Positions 43,311 to 55,359 are shown, counted from the first letter of the stretch. The stretch: DNA of 64,000 bases from Actinernus sp. WN-2022 (GCA_030867875.1 JAOWCC010001634.1:4821877-4885876), one strand, 5' to 3'. Made by a program: numbers and translations. The notes: generated by a model not told the origin, from the sequence alone.

Positions 43311-46274
43311 TTGACAACAACTCAAAAACAAGCGGTAATAACTCTCTTGGAAAAGACAGACAAAGACTGCAGATTTTTGAAATCGTGGCGACCAATTAGT
43401 CTTATCAACGTGGATGCAAAAATATGTAGCAAGGCGTTGAGTAACAGGCTGATTGGCATCTTATCAAAACTTATTCATAGTGATCAAGCTGCTTTTGTAA
43501 AAGGAAGGAATATTGAGGATCCCTTGCGGTTTATAGATGATTTACTAAAACTTTACTCTCAAAAGAAATCTTCCTTTCTTCTTTTCGCGGCAGATTTCGA
43601 AAAAGCGTTTGATAGTATTGAGCATATATATATAGTTTTATTTTTGCGACCTTGAAAAAATTAGGTTTTGGTCCCTTTTTTATTAATTGCATAAGAACGC
43701 TTTTGTCATGCAAATAATGAAAGCTTGTGTTGAATAATGGAACAGCTACCCAATATTTTAGAACATCTAGAGGGACAAGGCAGGGCGATCCGATATCGCC
43801 ATATTTATTAATTATCGTAATTGAAGTGATTGCCCAAATGATACGTTCATCCGCTACCATACCCGGTGTAGAGGTTGCAGGGATAGAAAACAAGGTATTG
43901 TTATTCGCCGACGATACCACCTTTTTCCTGAAAGACGTGAACTCTTTTAACTCGGTTATTGCGGATCATTTAGAGGAGTTTAGTGGGTATTCCTCCTTAA
44001 AAATTAATTTGGAAAAGTCTGATGCCTGCTGCATAGGTGGAGCTAGGATAGAGGAAAAAGTCAGAGGAAAATTGATTGATATAAATAAGGAAAGTATAAA
44101 AATTCTAGGAATTCACTTCTCCTAGCTTGAACAAATACCTGCAAAAATAAAAATAAATTGATCGGTTTCTTGGAAAATTTAAGGCACCTTTATCAATTTT
44201 GGAAAATGCCCCACCTTACACTGTTTGGTAACTACAAATAATAAGGTCATTGGCACTTTCTCAGCTTCTTTATGTCTGCTCTAAGTTGAGTGTTCCCAAA
44301 GATTTTATTAGAAAGGTAGAGAAAGAAGTTGTGAAGTTCGCGTGGGGAGGGAAAAAGGCAAAGATAAAGTATAAGACTCTTGTTAACTCGTATGGTCATG
44401 GCCGTCTGAAATTACCCGATCTGGAAACAAGAATCAAGGCACATAGTGCATAGTGCATTTTTGTTAAAAAAATGGATGTAGTTAAGGTCTGGCATGTATT
44501 TCCTACTATATATTTCAAAGAGATAGGTGGTATTAAGTGTGTTAACGAAAACTTTGACGTTTCAAAAATTCCGTCTAATATATATATATATACCCCCGTT
44601 TTATAAAAATATGTTGAAGGCATGGGCAGAGGTTAGTGACGACCCAGTGGGGGAGGACGTAGACAAGATTTTATGCCAGTCTTTGTGGAATAATAAATAT
44701 ATTTCTATTGCGCAACAAATATTGACCCCTGTTCACTGTGTGAAATGGGTCGTGAAAATTTAGAGAAATGTATGGGATCCTAAACATTTTCCTTATTATA
44801 TTTCTCATGAAATACGGTACAATCGTAAAAATGTGCGATCGAGGCATTATTTCTACAGATATTATCAATTCAATTTTGATATTTTCAAAGCCAAGTAGTA
44901 CACTTTAATGATTCCTTCCTTTGATTTTAGAGGAAGCATAAAAATTCGCATTTATTTACAGTGGACATTAAACGATTTCCAGTAAAAACATGCAGATAAC
45001 AGTTTATAAAATGTATCTGCTGCAAATCTACAACCTGAGCAAAAAATGCGCCCACGAAGAGTTGAACACATAAACAAGACCTACCGTTTTCTTCCCTTCT
45101 GATGTCTCAAAGTCCATTTTCGATTATTCATTTTCCTTCTTGAAAATTCAGCTTTTCGACAAGTAACCTCAGACTCCATATTTGCACGCTAAAACCCATA
45201 ATATTGCTCGTCTTGAGACTGCCATAACTCTGACCACAAGTGACCAAATCCAATAAACATGGCAGGTTCTGTACTCTAGAAACTGCAGTATGTTTGTTTA
45301 AACAGCTAGCGGTTATTCAAGCTAATTTGTCCTTTTGGAAAGTAGGTCCTAAACGGACCAAAAGAGAGGAGTCTGCGATAAAATTCTGGTGAGCGGTGTT
45401 ACCCAATTGCGTGTTGGTACTTTATGTATCCTGCGTTATAGTGCCCCAATGTAGCATATATGCTACGTCTACCATCTATATACTATCAGGCCTCAATGTC
45501 TCGAATTTCTGGCGATGTCAAATGAATTTTTCAGCTGGCTTGGAATCATTCATGCAATCCCTCAGCACTGGAAGTCACTGCTAAAGTCTAGTAAAGTAGT
45601 GAATAGCAGTGAAATATACCCTGATACGATAGATTTAAAGGGGAAAACTTATAAGGCTGAAAAAATAACTAATAAAAATATCTCTGATATACTGATAACC
45701 CGGAAAACAGTAATACCTACTGCACAAGCTAAGTGGGAAAGAAGGCTAATTGCTGAGGAATTAGATTGGAAGGTAATTTATGTTCGTATCTATAAAACAA
45801 CGATCGAATCTTACCTTAGAAACTTTCAATACAAAATCCTTAACAATTGCCTTTACCTTAATAAGGATCTTTATAAATTTAATTTAATTGGTGATTTTCG
45901 TTGTTCTTTCTGCGGGCTGGAGCAGGAGTCAACGATTCATATTTTTTGTTGAATGTCGTCCTGTAGTTAATTTTTATGATACCTTAAAAACGTGGTTAGA
46001 TACCTGTGATATTGTAATACCTTCCTTGAATGCCTTCAACATAATTTTAGGAGTAGACCAAGGAGAAAACAATGCTATTGTTAATTTTGTTATATTTATT
46101 TTCAAACTAATGTTGTACAAATACAGAGCACGTGGCAAAGTGCCAAAATTAGACTATTTTATTCAAAAGATGCGATATTATAGGATTGAAGGATCGATAG
46201 CAGAAAGAAATAATAAAATGGTCTCTCATTTACAGAAATGGGAGAAACTTACCCCTTTTTTATCTCTCTGTTAA
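43311..46274 (+). pseudogene. Tx1/L1-type LINE ORF2, RT to zinc knuckle
   Basis: In order across frameshifts: SWRPISLINVDAKICSKALS, SDQAAFVKGRNI, FAADFEKAFDS (first Asp), SRGTRQGDPISPYLL, LLFADDTTFFL (Asp pair), LKINLEKSDACCIG, then KFAWGGKKAKIKYKTL. A long C-terminal region includes NEFFSWLGIIHAIPQHW and CSFCGLEQESTIHIF, a zf-RVT-like Cys/His motif. The pattern is that of L1/Tx1 clades, unlike the CR1/L2 relics nearby. It is broken by frameshifts, TA-microsatellite insertions at about 43,625 and 44,580, and about 600 bp of unrelated sequence at 44,895-45,510. The endonuclease is missing. Confidence 0.85.
44895..45510. other. Insert inside the Tx1-like LINE
   Basis: Translation of the LINE stops after FDIFKAK near 44,896 and resumes at NEFFSW near 45,518. 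The intervening sequence has no ORF, TIR or duplication that I can recognise. Confidence 0.45.
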
Positions 46275-46631
46275 ACAGGAATATTATTAAGTTAACATTT
46301 TTTTTTCTCCTTTGTATTTTTTTAATGCTTGAAATTGATCGTATGTGTTACGTGTGTATGTATGTACTTTGTATATTAGTGGATTATTATTAGTTTATAG
46401 TCTTTTATTTTGAGGTTGTAAGTATTAAAACTAAGTATTAAAACATGTGTAAGTATTAAAACTATCGAGTGGCCGGTGGACACGCATAAAACTAACCTGA
46501 GAAAACGGCCGACTCATATCGCCCGATTCGGCTGTTTTCTTAGGCTAGCATAAACCGGAAGTCAAAATCGCATCTGCTCCTGCGAGCATAGCAACGGTGT
46601 TGCGTAGCAACGGAATATGTCAATGGGCCCT

Positions 46632-46826
46632 TAATAGGACATTTGCACGATGACGTCATTTGACTACAACTACCAGAATTCTGTGCGCAGTTCCTTTTCA
46701 GTTGTTCCTCTAATGTAGACCATTGTCTTGGTATTCTCAAAGGAATTTAAATCTGAATAAGAAAAATAATTCGAAAAGGATTCTGGTAGTTGTAGTCAAA
46801 TGACGCCATCATGAAATGTCCTATTA
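46632..46826. mobile_element. Fold-back MITE with about 50-bp arms
   Basis: TAATAGGACATTT, then GTCATTTGACTACAACTACC and AGAATTC (46,632-46,682) are mirrored at 46,779-46,826. The core motif CTGGTAGTTGTAGT also occurs alone at about 8,032. Confidence 0.8.
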
Positions 46827-46857
46827 CGTCCCATTTCAAATATGGCGGTTCTCCCTT

Positions 46858-46860
<3 letters not shown>

Positions 46861-46888
<28 letters not shown>

Positions 46889-47700
46889 AACAAATATACC
46901 ACATCAAACGTGCAATATTTTACAAAATATATAAAAGGAAAAAGAAGAAATATATATAAAAATATAAATCTAGTAACAGTCAATTATGTTTTCACAAAGT
47001 GAAAAGACATCTATTTATAAAAATGGATTTGAACCTCTCAGTTTTTACACAAGGCAAGATGTAGTTATGCCCTCTATCACGGAGTTGTCTGGATCTCTGT
47101 GGTGGAAACAGATCGTCAAGGGCAGTATGATTTTGAGAGATTCTGTTCCATAATTTCTTATCCCTAGAGTTTAAAATACTGCAAATACTGTATTTCTCCA
47201 AACAATACCCTGATCTAAAAGCTCTAGCAAACATTCTATCTATTCTACTGAGATATTTATCATAGAAACAGCATCCCCATACTTCGATGGCATAGGTGAA
47301 TACAGAAATAATAAGGCTATGAAAGAGCAGATCTAAATGCTCAATTGGATACTTATAATATTTACATACTCTTAGTATATAAAGCCGACTACTAGCTTTA
47401 CTCAAAAAGAATTCTACATGAGTATCCCAATTAGTGCAACGGTCTTCAAAAGTAACTCCAAGTAGTTTCAATTGATCTTTGCGCTCAATAATAGGAAGAG
47501 GGGGAGGTGGCTGCTTAGGACATCTACCCTTAAGCAACATTTCCCATGTCTTACTAAAATTAAGCTTCATGTGGTTATTTTCTGACCACTGTATGATGGA
47601 TTGTACTTCTAAGTCAGCTATATTACAATTTCGGTTGTTTTTAGTATTTACTGGAATGCTAAGAGTGAGGTCATCAGCATATTTAACTAGCAAACTTCAT
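46861..47700 (-). pseudogene. 5'-truncated LINE, RT from the YADD box to the end
   Basis: One open minus-strand frame (47,693-46,992) starts at KYADDLTLSI, the catalytic Asp pair. It continues through MKLNFSKTWEMLLKG and LKLLGVTFEDRCTNWDTHV to a CIR-type end. The 3' end is an AAT microsatellite at 46,860-46,880 beside the MITE. The long open frame points to a fairly young copy, truncated at 5' as is usual in target-primed integration. Confidence 0.8.
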
Positions 47701-47883
47701 GCATGTAGGCAGACATGAATTATTACCAAATTGTATTGTGTTCTATTGTATTGTGTATTTCGTCACTGAACCAGCCGGACAATTTCTGAAGAACAGAAAT
47801 TAAAGGCGCTATTGTGAATTTTTTTATTCCTACACAACTACATTGCACATTTAGTATTTCATACGGCCACCCTCTCTTTAGCC

Positions 47884-48032
47884 GGCTAAAGTGAACAATC
47901 TGCACCGTAAAAAAGTGGTCGATAAGTGGTCAGTGAAACTGTGTCGGTAAGTGGTTGGAAAGTGGTCGGTAAGTAGTCGGCCGACCACTTACTGATCGCT
48001 CAGTTTTACGGTGCAGATTGTTCACTTTAGCC
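47884..48032. mobile_element. MITE with GGCTAAAGTGAACAATCTGC termini, copy 1
   Basis: GGCTAAAGTGAACAATCTGC at the left and its inverse at the right, with TGCACCGTAAAA as the next block. The inside holds GTGGTCGGTAAGTGGTTGG-type short repeats. About 149 bp. Confidence 0.85.
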
Positions 48033-48035
48033 TTG

Positions 48036-48500
48036 GGCTAAAGTGAACAATCTGCACCGTAAAAAAGTAGGCTGTTAAAGTGGTCGGTAAGTGGTTGGTA
48101 AAACTGTGTCGAATCTGACAGGTGAGAAAACTGCATCCGAAAATCTTAGGTGTTAACCAGGTGTTTCGAAATACTTCGCATTCACTAACATGCATGTGAC
48201 CTGAAAATGTTTTGATGTTTTGCGATATTCAAGAAATCGAAAAGCGTAGAAATTTACCGATTTTTACGAAAATGTTAGGCGAGCATATTCAATTTTTTCT
48301 TCAGTATTCCGCCGATGTTCCGAAAATTGCAGCCCAAAATATCTATACTGACAAATTTAATAAAATCCCGAAAATTTTAGCCTACGTTTTCCAATTACAG
48401 AAAAGTATAGACAACCTTTTTCATCCGAACAGATATTTAGCCGAAAGTGGCCGATGGGTGCGCCTGAGTGGTCGGTAACTGGTTGGTAACTGGTTTTTGC
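48036..48500 (+). mobile_element. Possible longer relative of the same MITE
   Basis: It starts with the same terminus and the GTGGTCGGTAAGTGGTTGG repeat. A similar repeat (GAGTGGTCGGTAACTGG) recurs at about 48,459. Between them an 88-codon ORF (48,212-48,478) encodes DIQEIEKRRNLPIFTKMLGE with helical, protein-like composition. No family is recognised and no closing terminus is seen. Confidence 0.4.
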
Positions 48501-48693
48501 CTTCTCTTCACTGTACCAAAATACCACTTAAGAACTTCTTGCGATAGTTTCACAACATCTTAGTGTGGTTTTCCAACGTTCTGGCAACAATAACCGCTTC
48601 GTGTTATCGATAGTTCTTCACAATCTTTCACGAGCGTTAAGCCGACGCCATTTTGTTTTGACTGCATGGCATCACTGGTTACCAGTCCACAGG

Positions 48694-48826
48694 GCTCGGT
48701 TATTCGAAGCAAGGTTGAGCGCTAACCCGGGGTTAAATCGCTAACCCAGGTTTAAACTGTACAGATTACAATTACAGATTTAGCGCTAAACTAGGGTTAA
48801 AGTTAACTTTACTTCGAACAACCCGA
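48694..48826. mobile_element. Fold-back MITE
   Basis: CGGTTATTCGAAGCAAGGTT plus GAGCGCTAACCC at the left pairs imperfectly with AGGGTTAAAGTTAACTTTAC plus TTCGAACAACCCG at the right. About 130 bp. Confidence 0.65.
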
Positions 48827-48857
48827 CCCAGGTTGACAAAAGCGAAAAATAAAAACA

Positions 48858-49034
48858 ATGGCGGCTGCGAAACGTAACGTGGTCGAGTCGTTGGTTATTA
48901 GGATTTGGAATTTGGACGGAAACTTAAATGAAAGCAATCCTGAAGTAGTCCGTATTACCAGAAATCACGCACAAAATGGCAGATATTTATTATGTATAGC
49001 TTTTGCAGGGCATTTAAAAATGGCCAACATTTAG
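48858..49034 (+). CDS. Short ORF, unknown
   Basis: Fifty-eight codons from an ATG in a good context (AAACAATGGCGG), starting MAAAKRNVVESLVIRIWNLD. No family is recognised. It lies 30 bp after a fold-back and could be the first exon of a lost gene or chance. Confidence 0.25.
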   Translation: MAAAKRNVVESLVIRIWNLDGNLNESNPEVVRITRNHAQNGRYLLCIAFAGHLKMANI

Positions 49035-49966
49035 GGTGGACCATGAGAAAAGTTATGGGAGGGATTCCCCAAAGAAATCCATACAAGGTAAAATTATCAA
49101 AAACAAAATTAATGCACAGCCAGCAACACAGAAAAAAAACATTTCTACATGGAACTTCCCAACTTCATCCCAGAAATCTGAAGCGATTAATTTATAGTGA
49201 AAACAAGTTTGAGCAAAAACACAAAGGAGCAAGATTCTGTATCGGAAGTATAAATTTGCTCATTCATTCAGTGTAAATATTAACATTGAAATTGAAAGAA
49301 AAAAATGCTGCATCTCTTGTCCTTGACCTCTTTTATATGACAGGAAAGAAGGATGGAATGAAATTGCATAGTCAACATATAAATGCAGTTTCCATAGCAT
49401 GAAACGTACTAGACTTGCTCCAAGTTGAACTCGCTAAGAAGGACTTTGAGAAAGTCTAAAAACGTACTCTTCCAAAGACATAAGACACAGTGCAACACCT
49501 GTTGACAATTGTTAAACCTTTTTTTATTTTCAAGTTGAATGTCACTCCATCTGATAATAAAGGAGAGTTCTCTATTCATGAATATAGCGACTTGTTTTCT
49601 ATAGGCTCTTTTGCCTATTTGATAACTGATCTCTTTCGCTATATTAATATTAACATTATAAACCAGAACAAAGTATTTTTTTTCTTCTACTCTAACAATT
49701 TAAAAAAAAAAAGTATACAAACATAGAATGAGGACCGAAAACCTGTGAAATAAAACAAAATAATTATTATTGAGTAATTGCTTTTATTTTGTAACAAATA
49801 GCGTAAACCACAGCATCTCTATTTCACAGAACCGACGGAACCAACAGAACCGGCTCTAAATTGTTCAAAATACATTAAATGACCTCCAATACCCTTCAGT
49901 GGGTTATTAGCACCACGTACCGTCATTTTCTGCTGCATTTCGTTAAGATTTCTAGTTTCAAAAGTT
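49035..49966. other. Nothing recognised
   Basis: AT-rich sequence. The small ORFs show no recognisable content. Confidence 0.4.
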
Positions 49967-50594
49967 TGTTCCAACATCGACTGCCGATCATGATGATTCG
50001 AGTACTGATCATAACCTCAAAATAAATTAAATTCGGATCTGTGATGCTTGAATGGATTTCCTTACTCGATCCTATTCACGGATAATAAAACCAGATTTTA
50101 CCGTTTAAACCGAACGCCTAATGAATATATAAACCATTTCAAAACGTAGCTCAAATTTTGCCGCCATTTTGAAACACACGTAACACAGGAAGCTCAGCTA
50201 CAGACAGAACGATCCTGGACCCCCGTTTTTTTCCTGTCTTCTTTTTAAGTGCTTAGTATCAAAATTAATAAACATCAAACTCAGTTTGTCATAATTTCAA
50301 TGTTTGGTCATGCATGAGGTGGTGGTTTGAACAAAAAATTGATTTGTCACAATTCTTTCACCGTGGGCCTCCTGTGTTAGAGTGGGCTTCCTTTGTTTTA
50401 AAAATGGCAGCAAAAGAGCTCTGTTGGGAAATGGCTTTATAATTTCGGTTTCGTTAACTGTTCTGTTTAAATCTATCTTGGTTATCCGTAAAGCATAATA
50501 AGGAAATCATTCAAACATCACAAATCCGATTTAATTTACTTTAAGGTCATGATCAGTACTTGAATCAGGCATGATCGATGTCCATGTTGGAACA
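49967..50594. mobile_element. Large fold-back, arms over 200 bp
   Basis: TGTTCCAACAT, then GAGTACTGATCATAACCTC, TTGAATGGATTTCCTTA and GCCGCCATTTT (49,967-50,190) recur as inverse complements at 50,380-50,594, with scattered differences. Only about 190 bp of centre is unpaired. Confidence 0.75.
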
Positions 50595-50844
50595 CAGGTA
50601 CCCCAAGCTCCCTATATGTATATGAACTTGACTTAAATTTGTTTTAAAATTTTAAAATCGATAAATATTAAATAAAGACTCACCTTTTTATCCAAATGTG
50701 TTTTCCTTTATTATCTCTATCGCTTTTGGGAGTCTAAAGGCCATTTGAAGGGTTTTATGATTTCACTTTTTCCACTCTCTTTTTGGGGGCCGAAACAGCT
50801 CTACCATTTTACTGTGTGGTATTTAAAAAGAGTGATTAATCAAT
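50595..50844. other. Nothing recognised
   Basis: No gene or repeat identified before the LINE tail. Confidence 0.4.
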
Positions 50845-53690
50845 CAATCAATCAATCAATCTTTATTTAGACACGGTGTGGCTCATCAGGTATAACATTT
50901 GGAGTAAAAGATATAATAATTATATTAATTATAGTGATATAAACTTCTACTAACATTATGAAACTAACAATATTGGTATACTAAAATATTATTTATAAAA
51001 AACAAAACAAAAAAAACAAAAAACAAAAACTACTAATATTGGTATGCTAAAAATACTACTATATAAAAGAATTATAATTCTACTCTACAACTCTATAATC
51101 CCTATTATACTAATTCCTGTTTTACATGAGCGCCGTGTGATCTAAATTAATTACAATGGTGTATTTGTGAAGTCGTAGCAGTTAATTTTATTCTTGAAAG
51201 ATATTAGAGATTTTTCCTCCCGTATATCACTTGGCAGGCTGTTCCATAGGGTTGCTCCACGATAGCTGAAGCTGCGCTTGCAATAATTTGTGCGTGGATA
51301 TGGAACAGCAAGTTTGAAGGAAGAATCTCTAAGAACATAATTAGTAATCTCATTTCGTGCTATGAATTTAGAACGAAGATATTCGGGAGCAAGATTATTT
51401 AGACATTTGAAGACCATTATCGATAAATGAATAAGCCTCTGAGTCTTCAGATTCTTCCAGCCCAACGTTTTGAATAATCGTTCAGCATTGGAGTCATATG
51501 AAGCGTTTAAAAGAACACGGGCAGCACGGTTCTGGAGTTTTTGTAGTTTGTCACTTAGACCCTTGTTAAAATTTTCCCACACTTGACTACAATAGTCAAA
51601 GTGTGGTTGGACCAATGCATTGTACACGCTTAGTAATACTTTAAATGGAACAAAGGGTCTGATACGTTTTATGGCTCCAATGCCGGAGGCAATTTTCTTA
51701 GACGTAATTTCAATGTGTTTTTCCCACGACAGGTTTTCATCAATATGCACGCCTAGTGATTTGGCCGTTTTAACTTGCTTGATTGCAATATTATTTATAG
51801 AGGATATGACGGTTTGTGATAGAGAATGTAGTTTTTGTCTAGAACTAATAAGCATGAACTCTGTCTTACTAATATTTAATGTTAGCTTGTTAGCTCTAAG
51901 CCACTCATGAACGCATGCTAGATCAGATACAATGTTGTTATTTAAAACATCAATGTCATTACTTGAGAAGGTTAGACTGGTATCGTCAGCTTACATTCTT
52001 GGTGTAGAGTTTAAAACGCAGTGAGGGAGATCATTGATAAATAATAGAAACAACAATGGACCAAGGATTGTTCCTTGAGGAATGCCATGACTGAGATAGC
52101 GTGTTCCTGACAAAGACCCGTTGACAAAACATTTTTGAGAGCGTTGATTTAAGTAGGATGAAAACCAATCGTGGGCTTTTCCTTTGATACCGTAATACTC
52201 AAGTTTAGACAGTAAAATACTATGATTGACGGTATCAAAGGCCTTTTTGAGGTCTAGAAAAACAACAGCATTTATGTTTCCCCGGTCGATATTTAGCGCC
52301 CAATCATCAGTTGCTTCCAGCAAAGCCGTCAAAGTGGAATGTAAACGTCTGAAACCGGATTGTTTGCTTGATAAGAGTTTGTTGTCATTGATATAAGTAA
52401 ACAATTGGTTATATACAAGCCTTTAGAAAATTTTAGCGACGATTGGAATGACTGATATGGGACGATAGTTATCAGGGTCAATGTGTTTCCCTTTCTTATA
52501 AATCGGGGATACTTTGGAACACTGTAGTTCGGTTGGAAAAACACCAGTGGCTATTGATCGGTTAAATAACCAAGAGAGGGATTCTGAAACAATATCCGCA
52601 CACTCTTTTAACAATTTTGCTGGGATATTGTCCAGGCCCGTTGACTTAGACTTGTCTAATTTTGAAATCAGTTGGAAGACATGGAGGCTATCAACTTCGT
52701 TTATAGAAAATGCAGAATTTGGAGAGATCTCTGGTAAACAATCTTCGAAGGAATTTCTGGCAGGTTGTAGCTCTTCGCTTATCTTTTGGGCGACATTAGT
52801 AAAATGTTCATTGAAAGCGTCTGCTATTTCGGCAGGGTTACTAAGTGTATCACCGCCATGTTCGAGTAAATTTATATTAGAAAGTTTGTTCGCTTTGCGC
52901 GAGCTTAACTCGTTAATGGTCTGCCATGTCCTTCGGGAATCACCAACACAATTGTGAAATGTTTCCTTATAGTAGGAAGCCTTTGCTTTCTTAATTTCGT
53001 TGTTTACCATGTTTCTAGATAATTTGAACTCAGCCCAATCACGCAGGTTATTAGACTGTATGGCTTTAATTTTCAGTCGGTCCCTACGGCGCATTAAGTC
53101 TTTCAATTCAGATGTAATCCATGGAGACATAGCCGCACGGACTCGTTTTGTTCTTAGTGGCGCGTGCTTATCTGCTACATTAAGAAAAAGCTCTTTCCAT
53201 TTGCGCCACATTTCATTGACATCAGTTATACACAATAGTGACTGCCAAGGTTGAAGGGAAATGTCCCTGCGGAATTGGGTTGAGTTGAAATGATTGAATT
53301 TTCTATAATAAATGCTATGCGGGCCTTTGGACGAAGAATTAATTGCTATTTTGCGATATGCATAGACGAGGCTGTGATCGCTGATACTTAAATGTGATAC
53401 TCCAGAGAGAGTCAGTCTATCTGGGCGGTTTGTTAATATTACATCGATCAAAGATTTTGTTGTTGCAGTAATACGAGTTGGTTCAGCGATCATTTGAGTT
53501 AAATTATAAATATCGATAATATTTTGGAGTGTGTGTGTGTTGTTATCCCTGATATCTGTAGCGAAATTGCAATTCAGATCTGTAGCGAAATTGCAATTCA
53601 GATATTAGGCTCTTAACATGTCGTAATTTGTTTATTCCATATTTAAGGTCGATATCAGTCGATACAACATTTACATCACAATGAAAAGCT
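50845..53690 (-). pseudogene. Nearly open CR1/L2-like LINE ORF2
   Basis: One minus-strand frame runs 53,493-51,151 (781 codons) with only two stops. It shows the end of the endonuclease (AEPTRITATTKSLIDVILTN; SDHSLVY), the linker (DKHAPLRTKRVRA; FNEHFTNVAQKI), and RT blocks YRPISVIP, FLDLKKAFDTVNHS (Asp), HGIPQGTILGPLLF, LGVHIDENLSWEKH and WNSLPSDIREEKS. A TAA at 52,423-52,425 falls just before the ERLVYNQL block. A TAA at 51,991-51,993 replaces the Tyr of YADD. Upstream, a 24-bp tandem duplication near 53,559-53,606 breaks the endonuclease. The 3' tail is an ATTG microsatellite at 50,838-50,862. Confidence 0.88.
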
Positions 53691-54199
53691 CACCGTAACA
53701 TATATAAGATACCGTAAGCTAAGTTAACGATTAGAAAGTCGCCGCGTTTTTCACCGGGTACTCTATTTTTTAGTACTTTTTGGATAAAAAAAACCCCGAT
53801 GTATTTCAATATACAAGGTTCATGCATATAAAGTTATGTATACGGCTATATACTAATCTCTAATTTAACTTGTTATAGAGTTTATATATACTTAGCCGTT
53901 AGGCACCAGAACCGGACCCGGTTTTATACGAGAAATAAGTATCTCCAAATCTTGGATTTCCAAGTTATTGTGAAAACGAACCCGGATTTCCACCCAAACG
54001 ACATTGTAGATTATTCCGAGTCGTCTGTAACCCGGAATTCTACATATTTTTCAAACAAAACCAGGACCCTGAAGTCTAAATTAGTTTCAAACCCAGAGCA
54101 TGTAATCTCGAAAAACGTTTATACGCCCTTATACTCACAGTTTACCTTTAACTTGTTCCTAGGATTTTTCTGAAGGCTGGACAAACTGCAAACACGACA
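53691..54199. other. Upstream region of the 54.2-kb gene
   Basis: AT-rich sequence. A clear TATA box was not assigned. Three ACCCGGATTT / ACCCGG-type motifs occur at 53,917-54,036. Confidence 0.35.
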
Positions 54200-55165
54200 A
54201 TGTCTCGCATTGCACCGATACATATTGTGCTCCAGACTGGCATCTTGATCCTTGTCCTAACGAACTATGCTGACATATCCCTGGGTGATATAAACATTAT
54301 TAAGTTCACGTTCCATTTCGGTAATGGAGGCTGTGTATCTGGTGAAATGCAAGTGGAAGAGCAGACGAAGGGTATCGTCAGTGTCACGGAGCTCTCCGAA
54401 GGTGACGTCATCCGTGGAATCATGGGAGCTGAGTGGAAGCCGACCTGGTGCAAGGTGGTTGCCGTCTTCTTGGTAGCGAACGGTGAAAACAGGACCACCT
54501 ACGATGGCTTCACGGCAGACCATATGGTTATCGACCACACTATTCGTCCGTACGGCAAGAGGGGAGAAGTACGCAATGGTCAGATTTTCACGCTTGCCAC
54601 CGAGTGCGATGGCGCTGTGAGTGCAGCCGGCCAGGCATTCACTCCGATTAGCACCGCGTTCTGCTCCCATGAACTCAGCTGGAGTGAGTATCTTCCCTTG
54701 ATTGCCGCAATTCGACGCATCACCAGCCGCACGGGAAACTTCTGGTTTGACATTGATTCATACCACAATAACGAGTCTGCTTTGGTGCCGCATTGGGTCG
54801 ACCAGCTCCCCGTACTGTGCGATGAGCTTTTGCGATGCGCCCGCGAGGGAAAATGCCAGGAGTTTGAGAATGTAACGGAACACTTCGTGCACGACCATCT
54901 CAACGTGAAGTTTGTAAAGGTTGTTGACCGGGCTTTCCCCAACATGGGTGGGGATACAGATAAAGCACAGGCGGGCACCGTCTCGGAAGTGGTTCGCCCA
55001 CAGGGAAAAGGCGCTATAGACGTAGTGCTCTTCTCTGCCATCGGTGGTTGCGTGGCTGTTCTCCTGGTCCTCATCCTCGCGTATCGTGCACGAAAGTCGA
55101 TGAAAACAGCAGCGAAGGAACCGCAACCAGTCCAACCCTCGGCGAATGATGGCCGGTATGTTTAG
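54200..55165 (+). CDS. Secreted/type I membrane protein with Hint-like domain
   Basis: A 321-residue intact frame with ATG at 54,200. Residues about 7-28 are a hydrophobic signal peptide. From C45 the sequence fits a hedgehog/intein (Hint)-like fold: GGCVSGEMQVEE, VTELSEGDVIRGI at about 62-74, a conserved GFTADHMVIDHT at 103-114 in the TxxH position, and TLATECDGAV beyond. A Cys-rich helical part follows (LCDELLRCAREGKC). A transmembrane helix lies near 275-297 (VVLFSAIGGCVAVLLVLILA) with a short basic, Pro-rich tail. N97 is a glycosylation sequon. The domain call is by pattern; a different beta-rich extracellular domain is possible. The gene is intronless and clearly GC-richer than its surroundings. 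Confidence 0.7.
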   Translation: MSRIAPIHIVLQTGILILVLTNYADISLGDINIIKFTFHFGNGGCVSGEMQVEEQTKGIVSVTELSEGDVIRGIMGAEWKPTWCKVVAVFLVANGENRTTYDGFTADHMVIDHTIRPYGKRGEVRNGQIFTLATECDGAVSAAGQAFTPISTAFCSHELSWSEYLPLIAAIRRITSRTGNFWFDIDSYHNNESALVPHWVDQLPVLCDELLRCAREGKCQEFENVTEHFVHDHLNVKFVKVVDRAFPNMGGDTDKAQAGTVSEVVRPQGKGAIDVVLFSAIGGCVAVLLVLILAYRARKSMKTAAKEPQPVQPSANDGRYV

Positions 55166-55359
55166 ACCTAAAGGAGCGCTGAGCAAGACTCAAGGCTAAG
55201 CCATAGTGTACGACTCCTCAAGCGCACATAGCAGTCTCGTCCCACTTTTTGTTGAGAACTTGGTTCAGCTTTTTTACGTTATAGTTGTCAGAAACATGTT
55301 TTCCAAGAACTGTGGCACCCGTGACTTTCAATTTTACATTCCCTTAGTTTGCAGGTTAA

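Noticed and set aside
52514..52957. 147-codon plus-strand ORF
   Set aside because: Antisense of the LINE linker/RT.
54257..55186. Four minus-strand ORFs of 77-164 codons
   Set aside because: Antisense shadows of the Hint-like gene; no signal peptide or domain logic on that strand.
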